Positions 17,159 through 25,176 of a stretch of 64,000 nt of DNA are shown piece after piece. The DNA lies in the NCBI RefSeq assembly GCF_014651135.1, contig NZ_BMWH01000015.1, positions 106,457 through 170,456 on the forward strand, in the 5' to 3' direction. This DNA is from Streptomyces echinoruber (GTDB taxonomy: Bacteria; Actinomycetota; Actinomycetes; Streptomycetales; Streptomycetaceae). The stretch's first letter is position 1, and each line of letters begins with the position of its first letter. Made by a program: the position numbers and the translations under genes. A model generated the notes under the pieces. It was not told the origin of the DNA and did no database searches. It saw nothing but the letters and a program-made list of their open reading frames with translations.

Positions 17159-17362
17159 TCAGGCGGTGACGCGAACCATGTCGGCCTGCGGGCCCTTCTG
17201 GCCCTGCGAGATCTCGAACTCGACCCGCTGGCCCTCTTCCAGGGTGCGGTAGCCGTCCATCTGGATCGCGCTGTAGTGGACGAAGACGTCCGCACCACCG
17301 TCGACCGCGATGAAGCCGTAGCCCTTCTCCGCGTTGAACCACTTGACGGTGCCCTGAGCCAT
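17159..17362 (-). CDS. Cold-shock protein (CspA family)
   Basis: 67 residues: MAQGTVKWFNAEKGYGFIAV, then the second RNA-binding motif DVFVHYSAIQ, a full-length single CSD beta-barrel. It binds single-stranded RNA or DNA and keeps mRNA unfolded. GGGGAG lies about 7 nt before the ATG; the open frame extends 10 codons upstream, but those residues are not family-like. It sits between groEL2 and moaD, as in S. coelicolor, and is transcribed alone with its own terminator. Confidence 0.95.
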   Translation of the reverse strand: MAQGTVKWFNAEKGYGFIAVDGGADVFVHYSAIQMDGYRTLEEGQRVEFEISQGQKGPQADMVRVTA

Positions 17363-17718
17363 GCCTAACTCCCCTATTACTGGCCCTTGCACAGATCCAC
17401 ACTTCGCGGATCCGGGTCAGACCTCACCCCCCATGAGTGGGGGCGTGCGCCGGAACGCGTCGACCGCGGCTGAATGTATCTGTCCCGCTGCCGTCTGCAA
17501 CAGGTCAGTCGGACGAGAATTCCGGCTGCGCGACATCCGGAATATGCCGAGAATTCCGCAGACGTCCGGGCAAGTCGGGCCACACAAAAGGAACAAAAGA
17601 CACAAAAAACCTGCACACTTTGGCTGTTTCTTGACGGCCGCGCAGCAGGATTTCCAGGGCTCCCGACCCGCGGAACTGGGGCGGGTACCCCAACTCTACC
17701 GCGCTCAATCACATGGAA
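17363..17718 (-). promoter_or_regulatory. cspA upstream region
   Basis: About 350 bp of unusually A/T-containing sequence for this genome (runs such as acaaaaggaacaaaag near 17584). It must contain the cspA promoter and leader. No gene is supported here; I cannot fix the promoter by eye. Confidence 0.5.
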
Positions 17719-17751
17719 TTGCCCCCTCCGCTTCTCTTACGGAGGGGGCAA
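17719..17751 (-). terminator. Second hairpin downstream of moaD
   Basis: TTGCCCCCTCCG and CGGAGGGGGCAA form a perfect 12-bp stem with a 9-nt loop, 59 bp after the moaD stop. Confidence 0.8.
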
Positions 17752-17763
17752 GTGAAGAAACTC

Positions 17764-17783
17764 TCGGTAACAGAAGTTACCGA
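17764..17783 (-). terminator. First hairpin downstream of moaD
   Basis: TCGGTAAC and GTTACCGA (8-bp perfect stem, AGAA loop) lie 27 bp after the moaD stop. Together with the next hairpin they form a double stop for thrC-moaD. Confidence 0.65.
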
Positions 17784-17809
17784 CGGTATGGAAGGGCCGG
17801 GAGCCGGAA

Positions 17810-18085
17810 TCAGCCGCCGGCGACCGCGGGAATGATCGACACGCCGGCGCCGTCCGGCGTCGCGGTGTCCAGCCCCTGCTCGAAGCGCACGTCGTCGTCG
17901 TTGACGTAGACGTTGACGAAGCGCCGCAGCCTGCCCTGGTCGTCGAGGATGCGCGCGGCGATGCCGGTGTGGTTCTTCTCCAGGTCCTCGATGACCTCGG
18001 CGAGGGTCGCGCCCTCGGCGCTCACCTCGGCCCGGCCGCCGGTGTAGGTGCGCAGGATGGTCGGGATGCGAACGGTCACGCTCAT
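17810..18085 (-). CDS. MoaD/ThiS-family sulfur-carrier protein
   Basis: 91 residues with a ubiquitin-like fold: VTVRIPTILRTYTGG at the start and an IIPAVAGG end. The C-terminal Gly-Gly is needed for adenylation and thiocarboxylation. Its start overlaps the thrC stop (ATGA), so the two are made together. Family members carry sulfur for molybdopterin, thiamine or, as with mycobacterial CysO, cysteine. The link with threonine synthase suggests an amino-acid sulfur pathway rather than cofactor synthesis, but no partner cysM or mec gene is seen here. Confidence 0.92.
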   Translation of the reverse strand: MSVTVRIPTILRTYTGGRAEVSAEGATLAEVIEDLEKNHTGIAARILDDQGRLRRFVNVYVNDDDVRFEQGLDTATPDGAGVSIIPAVAGG

Positions 18086-19404
18086 GCGAGGCCAGCCTCT
18101 CGGAAGGAGTCCAGGGTCGGGCGGATGACGGCGGTCGGGCCGGTGCCGGCCACCGCGTCGAGGGTCTTCAGGCCGTCACCGGTGTTGAGGACGACCGTCG
18201 TCAGCGTCGGGTCGAGCACCCCGTTCTCGATCAGCTTGCGCGTGACGCCGACCGTCACGCCGCCCGCCGTCTCCGCGAAGATGCCCTCGGTGCGGGCCAG
18301 CAGCCGGATCGCGTCCACGATCTGCGCGTCGGTCACGTCCTCCACCGCACCGCCGGTGCGGCGCGCGATGTCCAGGACGTAGGGCCCGTCGGCCGGGTTG
18401 CCGATGGCGAGGGACTTGGCGATGGTGTCCGGCTTCTGGGGGCGCACGACGTCGTGCCCGGCCTTGAAGGCGGCGGACACCGGCGAGCAGCCCTCCGCCT
18501 GCGCGCCGAAGATCTTGTACGGCCGGTCCTCGACCAGCCCGAGCGCGATCAGCTCCCGCAGCCCCTTGTCGATCTTCGTGAGCTGGGAGCCGGAGGCGAT
18601 GGGCACCACGATCTGGTCGGGCAGCCGCCAGCCGAGCTGCTCGCAGATCTCGTACGCCAGGGTCTTGGAGCCCTCCGCGTAGTACGGCCGCAGGTTGACG
18701 TTGACGAAGCCCCAGCCCTCGCCCGCCGGGTCGCCGATCAGTTCGGAGCAGAAGCGGTTGACGTCGTCGTAGGTGCCCTCGATGCCGACCAGGTCGCCGC
18801 CGTAGACCGCGGCCATGACGACCTTGCCCTGCTCCAGGTCGTGCGGGATGAACACGCAGGAGCGCAGGCCGGCGCGGGCCGCCGCGGCGCCGACGGCGCC
18901 GGCCAGGTTGCCCGTCGACGAGCACGACAGCGTCGTGAACCCGAAGGCCCGGGCCGCCTCCAGCGCCTGGGCCACCACCCGGTCCTTGAAGGAGTGCGTC
19001 GGGTTGCCGGAGTCGTCCTTCACGTACAGCCCGCCGGTCACGCCGAGTTCGCGGGCGAGGTTGTCGGCCTTGACCAACTGGGTCCAGCCCGGGTTCAGGT
19101 TCGGCTTGCCGGCCACGTCCGCGGGGACGGGCAGCAGCGGCGCGTAGCGCCAGATGTTCGCGGGGCCCGCCTCGATGCGCCTGCGGAGCTCCTCGGCGTC
19201 GTAACCGGAGAAGTCGTACGCCACCTCCAGCGGGCCGAAACACTCCTCGCAGGCGAAGACCGGGCCGAGCGGGACGCGGTGGCCGCACTCGCGGCAGGAC
19301 AGCGCGGCGGCGGGACCGAGATCGACGGAAGGCGAGGCCGAAGAAGCGGTGACGGCGGTAACGGTGGAGGCGGCGGCGGAGCTTGCAGTGGTCTGCACAG
19401 CCAT
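18082..19404 (-). CDS. thrC: Threonine synthase
   Basis: 440 residues, a PLP fold-type II enzyme converting O-phosphohomoserine to threonine. An N-terminal CRECGHRVPLGPVFACEECF segment has two Cys pairs, like the zinc ribbon of this subclass. GNPTHSFKDRVVAQALEAAR carries the PLP Lys, and SCSSTGNLAGAVGAAAARAG binds the cofactor phosphate. The N-terminal Ala/Thr/Ser tail is low complexity. A SAM-I riboswitch lies in the leader, and moaD follows in the same transcript. Confidence 0.96.
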   Translation of the reverse strand: MAVQTTASSAAASTVTAVTASSASPSVDLGPAAALSCRECGHRVPLGPVFACEECFGPLEVAYDFSGYDAEELRRRIEAGPANIWRYAPLLPVPADVAGKPNLNPGWTQLVKADNLARELGVTGGLYVKDDSGNPTHSFKDRVVAQALEAARAFGFTTLSCSSTGNLAGAVGAAAARAGLRSCVFIPHDLEQGKVVMAAVYGGDLVGIEGTYDDVNRFCSELIGDPAGEGWGFVNVNLRPYYAEGSKTLAYEICEQLGWRLPDQIVVPIASGSQLTKIDKGLRELIALGLVEDRPYKIFGAQAEGCSPVSAAFKAGHDVVRPQKPDTIAKSLAIGNPADGPYVLDIARRTGGAVEDVTDAQIVDAIRLLARTEGIFAETAGGVTVGVTRKLIENGVLDPTLTTVVLNTGDGLKTLDAVAGTGPTAVIRPTLDSFREAGLA

Positions 19405-19424
19405 GTCAGGCGAGGCCCTTTCTC

Positions 19425-19569
19425 CTCATCTTCCTCACGGCGTACCTCGCCGTGAGACGGAATTGGCACCTTCCCTGGCCGGGAGCCTCGCGGTGGATCA
19501 TGACGAGAACCGGCGAAGGGGGGTTGCCGGGGCTTCATCGGGCCGTGTCCCTCTGCCCCTCTGGATGAG
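19425..19569 (-). promoter_or_regulatory. SAM-I (S-box) riboswitch in the thrC leader
   Basis: Read on the minus strand, the leader has CTCATCCAGAGGGGCAGAGG, then GGCCCGATGAAGCCCCGGCA, and later GGTGCCAATTCC. These are the conserved S-box core elements in order. CTCATC at 19564-19569 pairs with GATGAG at 19425-19430 to close P1. A perfect 9-bp hairpin (CTCACGGCG / CGCCGTGAG, 19434-19456) fits P4. No T-run terminator follows: the 3' strand of P1 runs directly into the AGGAGAAAGG region before the thrC start. Control may therefore act on translation, with SAM lowering ThrC and MoaD. Confidence 0.88.
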
Positions 19570-19720
19570 CGGTATGCGGTTGTGGACACCGGTGACCCCG
19601 GACATGCGATGGTCACCCGCGTTGTTCAAGACTGTAACCGAAGGCCAGGACAGTTGAGACAGCCGTCCGAACCGCGAGACGGACCACGGCCCCGTCCCGC
19701 GGTGCCCACCCGTTCACCCC

Positions 19721-19757
19721 ATGTCCACCCATCATGTCCACCCATGTCCATCCATGT
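19721..19757 (+). repeat. Short tandem repeats before gpgS
   Basis: Three imperfect copies of an atgtccaccca unit, just upstream of the gpgS ribosome site. They place several in-frame ATG codons before the likely GTG start. Confidence 0.6.
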
Positions 19758-19772
19758 GAGGAGCCGCCGACC

Positions 19773-20717
19773 GTGCTGGAAGAAGTCGAGCGCTGGCTGA
19801 GGACACGTTCCTGGTCCGTGACCGATCGCCCGCTCCACCAGGTCCTGGCCGCGAAACGGGCCGCCGGCTCCACCGTCAGCGTGGTGCTGCCCGCGCTGAA
19901 CGAGGAGGAGACCGTCGGCGACATCGTGGCGGCCATCCGCCGCGACCTCGTGCAGCGGGCACCGCTCGTCGACGAGCTCGTCGTCGTCGACTCCGGCTCC
20001 ACCGACCGCACCGCCGAGGTCGCCGCGGCCGCGGGCGCGCGGGTCGTGCACCGCGACGAGATACTGCCCCGCATCCCCGCCGTCCCCGGCAAGGGCGAGG
20101 TGCTGTGGCGCTCCCTGCTGGCCACCACCGGGGACATCGTCTGCTTCGTCGACGCCGACCTGCGGGAGTTCTCCTCCGACTTCGTCACCGGCATCGTCGG
20201 ACCGCTGCTCACCGAGCCCGGCGTCGACCTGGTCAAGGCCATGTACGACCGCCCGCTCGGCGGCGCGGCCGGGCAGGGCGGCCGGGTCACCGAGCTGATG
20301 GCGCGCCCGCTGCTCAACATGCACTGGCCGCAGCTCGCCGGCTTCGTCCAGCCCCTCGGCGGCGAGTACGCCGCCCGCCGCTCCCTGCTGGAGCGGCTGC
20401 CCTTCCCCGTCGGCTACGGCGTCGAGCTCGGCATGCTCGTCGACGCCCTGCACCTGGTGGGCCTCGACGCCCTCGCCCAGGTCGACGTGGGCGTGCGCAG
20501 GCACCGCCACCAGGACGGCCAGGCCCTCGGCCGGATGGCCGCCGCGATCTACCGCACCGCCCAGCTCCGGCTGGCCCGCGGCCACCTGATCCGCCCCCGC
20601 CTCACCCAGTTCGAGCGCGGCGCGTCCGGTTTCGTGCCGCGCACCTACTCCGTCGACACCGAGGAGCGCCCCCCGATGATCGAGATCGCGGAGTACGCGG
20701 AGCGGAAGGTGGCGTAG
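19773..20717 (+). CDS. gpgS: Glucosyl-3-phosphoglycerate synthase
   Basis: 314 residues, GT-A fold (GT81). SVVLPALNEEETVGDIVAAI is the nucleotide-binding start, DELVVVDSGSTDRTAE follows, and CFVDADLREF holds the DxD metal site. GFVQPLGGEYAARRSLLE and the VGVRRHRHQDGQALGRMA His-rich stretch match GpgS. It transfers glucose from a nucleotide sugar to 3-phosphoglycerate, the first step to glucosylglycerate or polymethylated glucan-type compounds. The GTG at 19773 was chosen because GAGGAGCC lies 7 nt upstream. Its neighbours make trehalose, another compatible solute. Confidence 0.93.
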   Translation: MLEEVERWLRTRSWSVTDRPLHQVLAAKRAAGSTVSVVLPALNEEETVGDIVAAIRRDLVQRAPLVDELVVVDSGSTDRTAEVAAAAGARVVHRDEILPRIPAVPGKGEVLWRSLLATTGDIVCFVDADLREFSSDFVTGIVGPLLTEPGVDLVKAMYDRPLGGAAGQGGRVTELMARPLLNMHWPQLAGFVQPLGGEYAARRSLLERLPFPVGYGVELGMLVDALHLVGLDALAQVDVGVRRHRHQDGQALGRMAAAIYRTAQLRLARGHLIRPRLTQFERGASGFVPRTYSVDTEERPPMIEIAEYAERKVA

Positions 20718-20731
20718 GCGCCGCCCGGGGC

Positions 20732-20761
20732 CCTTCCGGACCGGTCGCCCGGTCCGGAAGG
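20732..20761 (+). terminator. gpgS terminator
   Basis: CCTTCCGGACCGG and CCGGTCCGGAAGG: perfect 13-bp stem with a TCGC loop, 15 bp after the stop. Further copies of a ggaaggtcttccgg-like motif follow to about 20825. Confidence 0.9.
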
Positions 20762-20876
20762 TCTTCCGGCGGGGGCGGCCTGTCCGGGAGGTCTTCCGGA
20801 GGGCCGCCCTGTCCGGAAGGTCTCGAAAACGCCGCCGAACGTTTGAGCGTTTCGGGGCCGGGCTAGGTTGAGTCTC

Positions 20877-22286
20877 ATGGCTTCAACGCAGGCTGTTCAG
20901 GGTGCCCGGGTGCTGGTCGCGTCGAACCGCGGCCCGGTGTCGTACGAGGTGCGTGAGGACGGTTCGCTGCACGCCAGGCGCGGCGGGGGCGGGCTGGTGT
21001 CGGGTCTGTCGGCGATCGGGCCCGACGCCGGGGCGCTGTGGGTGTGCTCCGCGCTCAACGACGGCGACCGCGAGGCGGTGCGGCGCGGGATCGGCGAGCG
21101 CGGGGTGCGGATGCTGGACATTCCGGCCGACGTGCACGCCGACGCGTACAACGGCATCGCCAACTCGGTGCTGTGGTTCGTCCACCACATGCTGTACCAG
21201 ACCCCGCTGGAGCCCGTGTTCGACGCGGAGTTCCGCCGCCAGTGGGCCTCCTACGAGCGCTACAACCGCGCCTTCGCCGAGGCGCTGGCGCAGGAGGCGG
21301 CGCCGGGGGCGGCCGTGCTGGTGCAGGACTACCACCTGACGCTGGTGCCGGGCATGCTCCGCGCGCTGCGGCCCGACCTGCGCATCGGCCACTTCTCGCA
21401 CACGCCGTGGGCGCCCGCCGACTACTTCCGCCTGCTGCCCGGCGACGTCGCCGAGCAGATCCTGCGCGGCATGCTCGGCGCCGACCGGCTGGGCTTCCTC
21501 ACCCGGCGCTGGGCGGACGCCTTCGTCTCCTGCTGCGACGCGCTCGTCGGCGGCCCGGGAAGCACCGAGATCGGCGTGCACGGGCTGGGCGCCGACGCCG
21601 ACTTCCTGCGCCGCCGGGCGCACGAGCCGGACGTCGACGAGCGGATGGCCGCCCTGCGCGAGGAGATCGGCACGGCGCCGGACGGCCGGGCCCGCCGCAC
21701 CATCGTGCGCGTCGACCGCACCGAGCTGTCCAAGAACATCGTGCGCGGCCTGCTGGCGTACCGGCAGCTCCTGGCGGACCACCCCGAGTGGCGCGAACGC
21801 GTCGTCCACGTCGCCTTCGCCTACCCCTCCCGGCAGGACCTCGCCGTGTACCGCGACTACACCGCCGAGGTGCGGCGGGTCGCCGAGCGGATCAACGAGG
21901 AGTACGGCACGGACACCTGGCGCCCGGTCGTGCTGCACGTCAAGGACGACTTCGCGCGCTCGCTGGCCGCCTACCGGCTGGCCGACGTGGCCCTGGTCAA
22001 CCCCGTCCGCGACGGCATGAACCTGGTCGCCAAGGAGGTGCCCGTCGTCTCCGACGAGGGCTGCGCCCTCGTGCTGTCCCGGGAGGCCGGGGCGTACGAG
22101 GAGCTGGGCGAGGACGCGCTCTGCGTCAACCCCTACGACGTCCTGGAGACGGCCCGGGCCCTGCACGAGGCGCTGAGCCTGTCGCCCGGGGAGCGGGCCG
22201 AGCGCTGCAAGCGCCTGGTCGCGGCGGCCACCGCGCTGCCGCCGGCGCGGTGGTTCACGGATCAGTTGGCGGCGCTGACCTCCTGA
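20877..22286 (+). CDS. otsA: Trehalose-6-phosphate synthase
   Basis: 469 residues, GT20. LVASNRGPVSYEVREDGSLH and GGLVSGLSAI form the sugar-nucleotide loop. VLVQDYHLTLVPGMLRALRP, IGHFSHTPWAPADYF and the C-terminal NPVRDGMNLVAKEVP are all conserved. It joins glucose from UDP- or GDP-glucose to glucose-6-phosphate. The ATG at 20877 is preferred; a TTG nine bases upstream is possible. The ribosome site is weak (AGG). It is convergent with otsB. Confidence 0.95.
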   Translation: MASTQAVQGARVLVASNRGPVSYEVREDGSLHARRGGGGLVSGLSAIGPDAGALWVCSALNDGDREAVRRGIGERGVRMLDIPADVHADAYNGIANSVLWFVHHMLYQTPLEPVFDAEFRRQWASYERYNRAFAEALAQEAAPGAAVLVQDYHLTLVPGMLRALRPDLRIGHFSHTPWAPADYFRLLPGDVAEQILRGMLGADRLGFLTRRWADAFVSCCDALVGGPGSTEIGVHGLGADADFLRRRAHEPDVDERMAALREEIGTAPDGRARRTIVRVDRTELSKNIVRGLLAYRQLLADHPEWRERVVHVAFAYPSRQDLAVYRDYTAEVRRVAERINEEYGTDTWRPVVLHVKDDFARSLAAYRLADVALVNPVRDGMNLVAKEVPVVSDEGCALVLSREAGAYEELGEDALCVNPYDVLETARALHEALSLSPGERAERCKRLVAAATALPPARWFTDQLAALTS

Positions 22287-22358
22287 CCGGCCGGCGGCCG
22301 GGCCGGCCCGGTGCCCGGACCCGGCCGCCGGACCCTACGCCGGCCGCGCCGCCAGCCC

Positions 22359-23231
22359 CTACGCCAGCCGCGCCGCCAGCCCCTTCAGCAGGCGCACGAC
22401 CCCCTCCGGGCCGTCCACCACCACGTCCGCCCGCTTCGACAGCTCCGTCACCTCCGTGCTGCCGCTGCACACCAGCAGGCCGGGGACGCCCTCGGCGCGC
22501 AGCCGGTCGACGGCGGCGTAGGCGGGCAGGTCGCCGAGGTCGTCGCCGGCGTAGAGGACCGAGGTGGCGCCGATGCCGCGGACGTGGTCGAGGAGGGCGA
22601 CGCCCTTGTCCATGCCGGGCGGGCGCAGTTCGAGGACGAACCGGCCGGGTTCCACGACGAGGCCGTGGCGGGCGGCGAGCTCGGCCAGGGGGGCGCGCAG
22701 GGCCTCGAACGCGGCCTGCGGATCGGTGGCCCGCCGGGTGTGCACGGCGACCGCGCGCCCCTTCTCCTCCACCCACGTGCCGTGCCAGGCCCCGGCCCGG
22801 TCCAGCACGCCGGGCAGTTCGGCCCGCGCGGCGGCGACGCCGGGGTGCGGGGCGGGAGCGCTGACGGTGCCGGTGACGGCGTCCCAGCGCTCGGCGCCGT
22901 AGTGGCCGAGGACGACGAGGTGCTCCAGCCCGGGGACGCCCGCGAAGCCGCCGTAGCGGACGGCGACCCCGGCCGGGCGGCCGGTGACGACGGTGACCGC
23001 GGCCACCTTCGGCGCGAGCGCGGCCAGGGCCGGTACGGCGTCGGGGTGTGCGCGGGCCTGCTCGGGGTCGGCCACGATCGGCGCGAGGGTGCCGTCGAAG
23101 TCGAGGGCGATCACGGCCCGGTCCGGGCGGGCGAGAAGGGCGTCGAGCCCGTCCCGCCCGGCCCGGGTGGCCGGCGTCGGCAGGACGTCGGAGGGACGTG
23201 CGGGGTTCGTCGAGCTGGTTTCGCTACCCAT
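22359..23231 (-). CDS. otsB: Trehalose-6-phosphate phosphatase
   Basis: 290 residues, HAD superfamily. VIALDFDGTLAPIV carries the nucleophile Asp of motif I (DxDGT). TVVTGRPAGVAV is motif II, and VLYAGDDLGDLPAYAAVDRL holds the motif IV acidic residues. It dephosphorylates trehalose-6-phosphate made by OtsA. It is convergent with otsA across 72 bp, where ccccctacgccagccgcgcc-like short repeats occur. A 35-residue N-terminal leader of low conservation precedes the HAD core. Confidence 0.95.
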   Translation of the reverse strand: MGSETSSTNPARPSDVLPTPATRAGRDGLDALLARPDRAVIALDFDGTLAPIVADPEQARAHPDAVPALAALAPKVAAVTVVTGRPAGVAVRYGGFAGVPGLEHLVVLGHYGAERWDAVTGTVSAPAPHPGVAAARAELPGVLDRAGAWHGTWVEEKGRAVAVHTRRATDPQAAFEALRAPLAELAARHGLVVEPGRFVLELRPPGMDKGVALLDHVRGIGATSVLYAGDDLGDLPAYAAVDRLRAEGVPGLLVCSGSTEVTELSKRADVVVDGPEGVVRLLKGLAARLA

Positions 23232-23290
23232 ACCGGGACCTTATCCAGCACGGCCCCGGCCAGTCGTACGACGGCGAACCACCGGCCGCC

Positions 23291-23417
23291 CCCCGCGGTG
23301 ACGTCCCTCACGCCCACCGCCCGGTCACCGCCCGGCCGCTGTCCGGTCACCTCCCGGCCACCGCCCGATCACCCCGCGGTGACGTCCCTCACGCCCACCG
23401 CCCGGTCACCGCCCGGC
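23291..23417. repeat. 46-bp direct repeats, 81-bp period
   Basis: Two identical copies (23291-23336 and 23372-23417) beginning ccccgcggtgacgtccctca lie upstream of otsB and downstream of the DUF3263 gene. They could be recombination by-products. No protein is supported here. Confidence 0.85.
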
Positions 23418-23435
23418 TGCGTCGCGCCCGCCGTC

Positions 23436-23678
23436 TCACCGCTCGTCCCGCCGCGCCTGGCGCATCCGGCGCAGCCGGTTGACCGTCACCGGGTCGTGCG
23501 CCAGGGCGCGCTCGTCGTCGAGGAGGGCGTTGAGGAGCTGGTAGTAGCGCACGGGCGCCAGGCCGAGTTCCTCGCGTATGGCGCGCTCCTTCGCGCCGGG
23601 TCCGGAGAACCCGCGCCGCTCCAGTGCGAGGATGCCGCGCTCCCGCTCGCCGAGTTCACGCTGCCGGGGTTCGTCCAT
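23436..23678 (-). CDS. DUF3263 domain-containing protein
   Basis: 80 residues: ERERGILALERRGFSGPGAK, then ELGLAPVRYYQLLNALLDD, the family's helix-turn-helix-like core. DUF3263 proteins are small actinobacterial proteins, probably DNA-binding, of unknown target. GGAGGT lies upstream; the ATG at 23678 is taken, while a GTG nine bases earlier is nearer to the ribosome site and could be used. It follows the sugar-binding lipoprotein gene on the same strand. Confidence 0.88.
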   Translation of the reverse strand: MDEPRQRELGERERGILALERRGFSGPGAKERAIREELGLAPVRYYQLLNALLDDERALAHDPVTVNRLRRMRQARRDER

Positions 23679-23747
23679 GTCCGGCACGGTACCTCCCGGC
23701 GCCGACAACGCCCGTGGCGCGGCGGCGCCGGCGGCGCCCGCGCGCGG

Positions 23748-25064
23748 TCACTGGGAGCCGTCCGCCGTCGTCGCCGACGACTGCAGCTCGCCGAGGACGG
23801 CCGCGGGGCTGGAGCCGGGGGCGACGGCCTGGCCGATGCGCTTCTTGATCTCGGCGCTGACCGTGGCCCAGGAGGTCTTGCCGACCGGGTAGAGCTGGGC
23901 GAGCGGAAGCTCCCGCAGGAAGGGGCGCAGGGCCTGGTCCTGGGGGGAGGCGGACATCGCCTCGGACGCCGAGGTGGTCACCGGCAGCAGGTCGTAGCGC
24001 CGGGAGAAGTCCAGGACGTTCTTGTCCTGGTAGACGAAGTCGAGGAAGTCACCGATCTGCTCGCGGTGGCCGTTCTTCTTGAAGCCCATCATCCAGTCGG
24101 CGACGCCCATGACGGCCTTGGCCGGCCCGGTGCGCCCGGGGAAGGCGACGGTGCCGAACTTCACGCCCTTCCGGGCGGCCTGCTGGATGAGCGTGGGATG
24201 CCCGTTGAGCATGCCCACCTGGCCGTCGGCGAAGGCGGCGAACGCGTCGGCGCGGTTCAGCTTCGCCGGGGCCACCGGGCCGGTGAGGCCCTTGGCCACG
24301 AGTTCGTCCTTGAGCCAGCCGAAGGTCGCGACGTTCTCCGCCGAGTCGAGGGTGTAGGTGCCGATGTCGTTGGTGTAGCCGGAGCCGCCGCTCAGCAGCC
24401 ACTGCATGGTCTCGGCCTGCGCCTCCTCCGGTCCGAGGGGGAGCGCGAAGGGGTACTTCACGCCCTGCGCCTTGAGCGTCCTGGCGTCGGCGGCGAGTTC
24501 GTCCCACGTCCTGGGCGGGGTGATGCCGGCCTTGGCGAAGAGGGTCTTGTTGTAGAACAGCACGCGCGTGGAGGCCGCGAAGGGGATGCCGTACTGCTGG
24601 TGGTCGACCTCGCCGGCGTCCGCGAGCTGGCCGATGAAGTCCGCCTGCGTCTGGATCGAGAGCAGGTCGCTGACTTTGTAGAGCTGTCCCTTGGCCGCGT
24701 AGTCGGCGTACGCGCCGATCTGTGCCATGTCCGGCGGGTCGCCCGCGTCGACCATCTCCTTCACCTTGCGGTCGACGTCGTTCCAGGAGTACACGCTGAC
24801 GTCGATCCGCACGTCCGGGTGCTTGGCCTCGTACGCCTTGACCAGGGCGTCCCAGTACTTCTTGGAGCTGTTGGCGGCGGAGTCGCCGTAGTCGGCGGCG
24901 ACCAGCTTCAACGTCACGTCCGGGGAGCCGGTGCTCCCGCAGCCGCCTAGGACCGCCGTCATTCCGAGTGCGGCCGCCGCCGCGATCACGCCTGTGCCCG
25001 TCCTGCGTCGCCGCTGCTGCACTGCCTGTCTGCCCAACTCTGCTGCCGAATCGATTCTTCGCAT
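23748..25064 (-). CDS. Sugar ABC transporter substrate-binding lipoprotein
   Basis: 438 residues. A cytoplasmic stretch of about 20, a hydrophobic signal segment and a lipobox (AVLGGC) mark a secreted lipoprotein. The mature part is a type I periplasmic-binding fold for oligosaccharides (KYWDALVKAYEAKHPDVRI, GIPFAASTRVLFYNKTLFAK). No permease genes are adjacent; in Streptomyces such importers use the shared ATPase MsiK, encoded here at 41179. It is divergent from nagK with two DasR-like boxes between, so the ligand is probably an amino sugar or chitin fragment. This is an inference from regulation. Confidence 0.9.
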   Translation of the reverse strand: MRRIDSAAELGRQAVQQRRRRTGTGVIAAAAALGMTAVLGGCGSTGSPDVTLKLVAADYGDSAANSSKKYWDALVKAYEAKHPDVRIDVSVYSWNDVDRKVKEMVDAGDPPDMAQIGAYADYAAKGQLYKVSDLLSIQTQADFIGQLADAGEVDHQQYGIPFAASTRVLFYNKTLFAKAGITPPRTWDELAADARTLKAQGVKYPFALPLGPEEAQAETMQWLLSGGSGYTNDIGTYTLDSAENVATFGWLKDELVAKGLTGPVAPAKLNRADAFAAFADGQVGMLNGHPTLIQQAARKGVKFGTVAFPGRTGPAKAVMGVADWMMGFKKNGHREQIGDFLDFVYQDKNVLDFSRRYDLLPVTTSASEAMSASPQDQALRPFLRELPLAQLYPVGKTSWATVSAEIKKRIGQAVAPGSSPAAVLGELQSSATTADGSQ

Positions 25065-25117
25065 CCCGGGCACCACACAGGGCCCAGGACACCATCCGTT
25101 CAACTTCTGAACACATA

Positions 25118-25129
25118 AGGTCTACACCA
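25118..25129 (-). promoter_or_regulatory. DasR-responsive element (dre)-like site 1
   Basis: AGGTCTACACCA matches TGGTCTAGACCA at 10 of 12 positions. It lies nearer the lipoprotein gene of the divergent pair. Confidence 0.65.
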
Positions 25130-25135
25130 CGTAAG

Positions 25136-25147
25136 TGGACTAGACCT
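25136..25147 (+). promoter_or_regulatory. DasR-responsive element (dre)-like site 2
   Basis: TGGACTAGACCT matches TGGTCTAGACCA at 10 of 12 positions, 30 bp before the nagK start. It and site 1 are centred 18 bp apart. Confidence 0.75.
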
Positions 25148-25176
25148 CTTCCGGGTCTCCGGGCCACACTGTCCCC

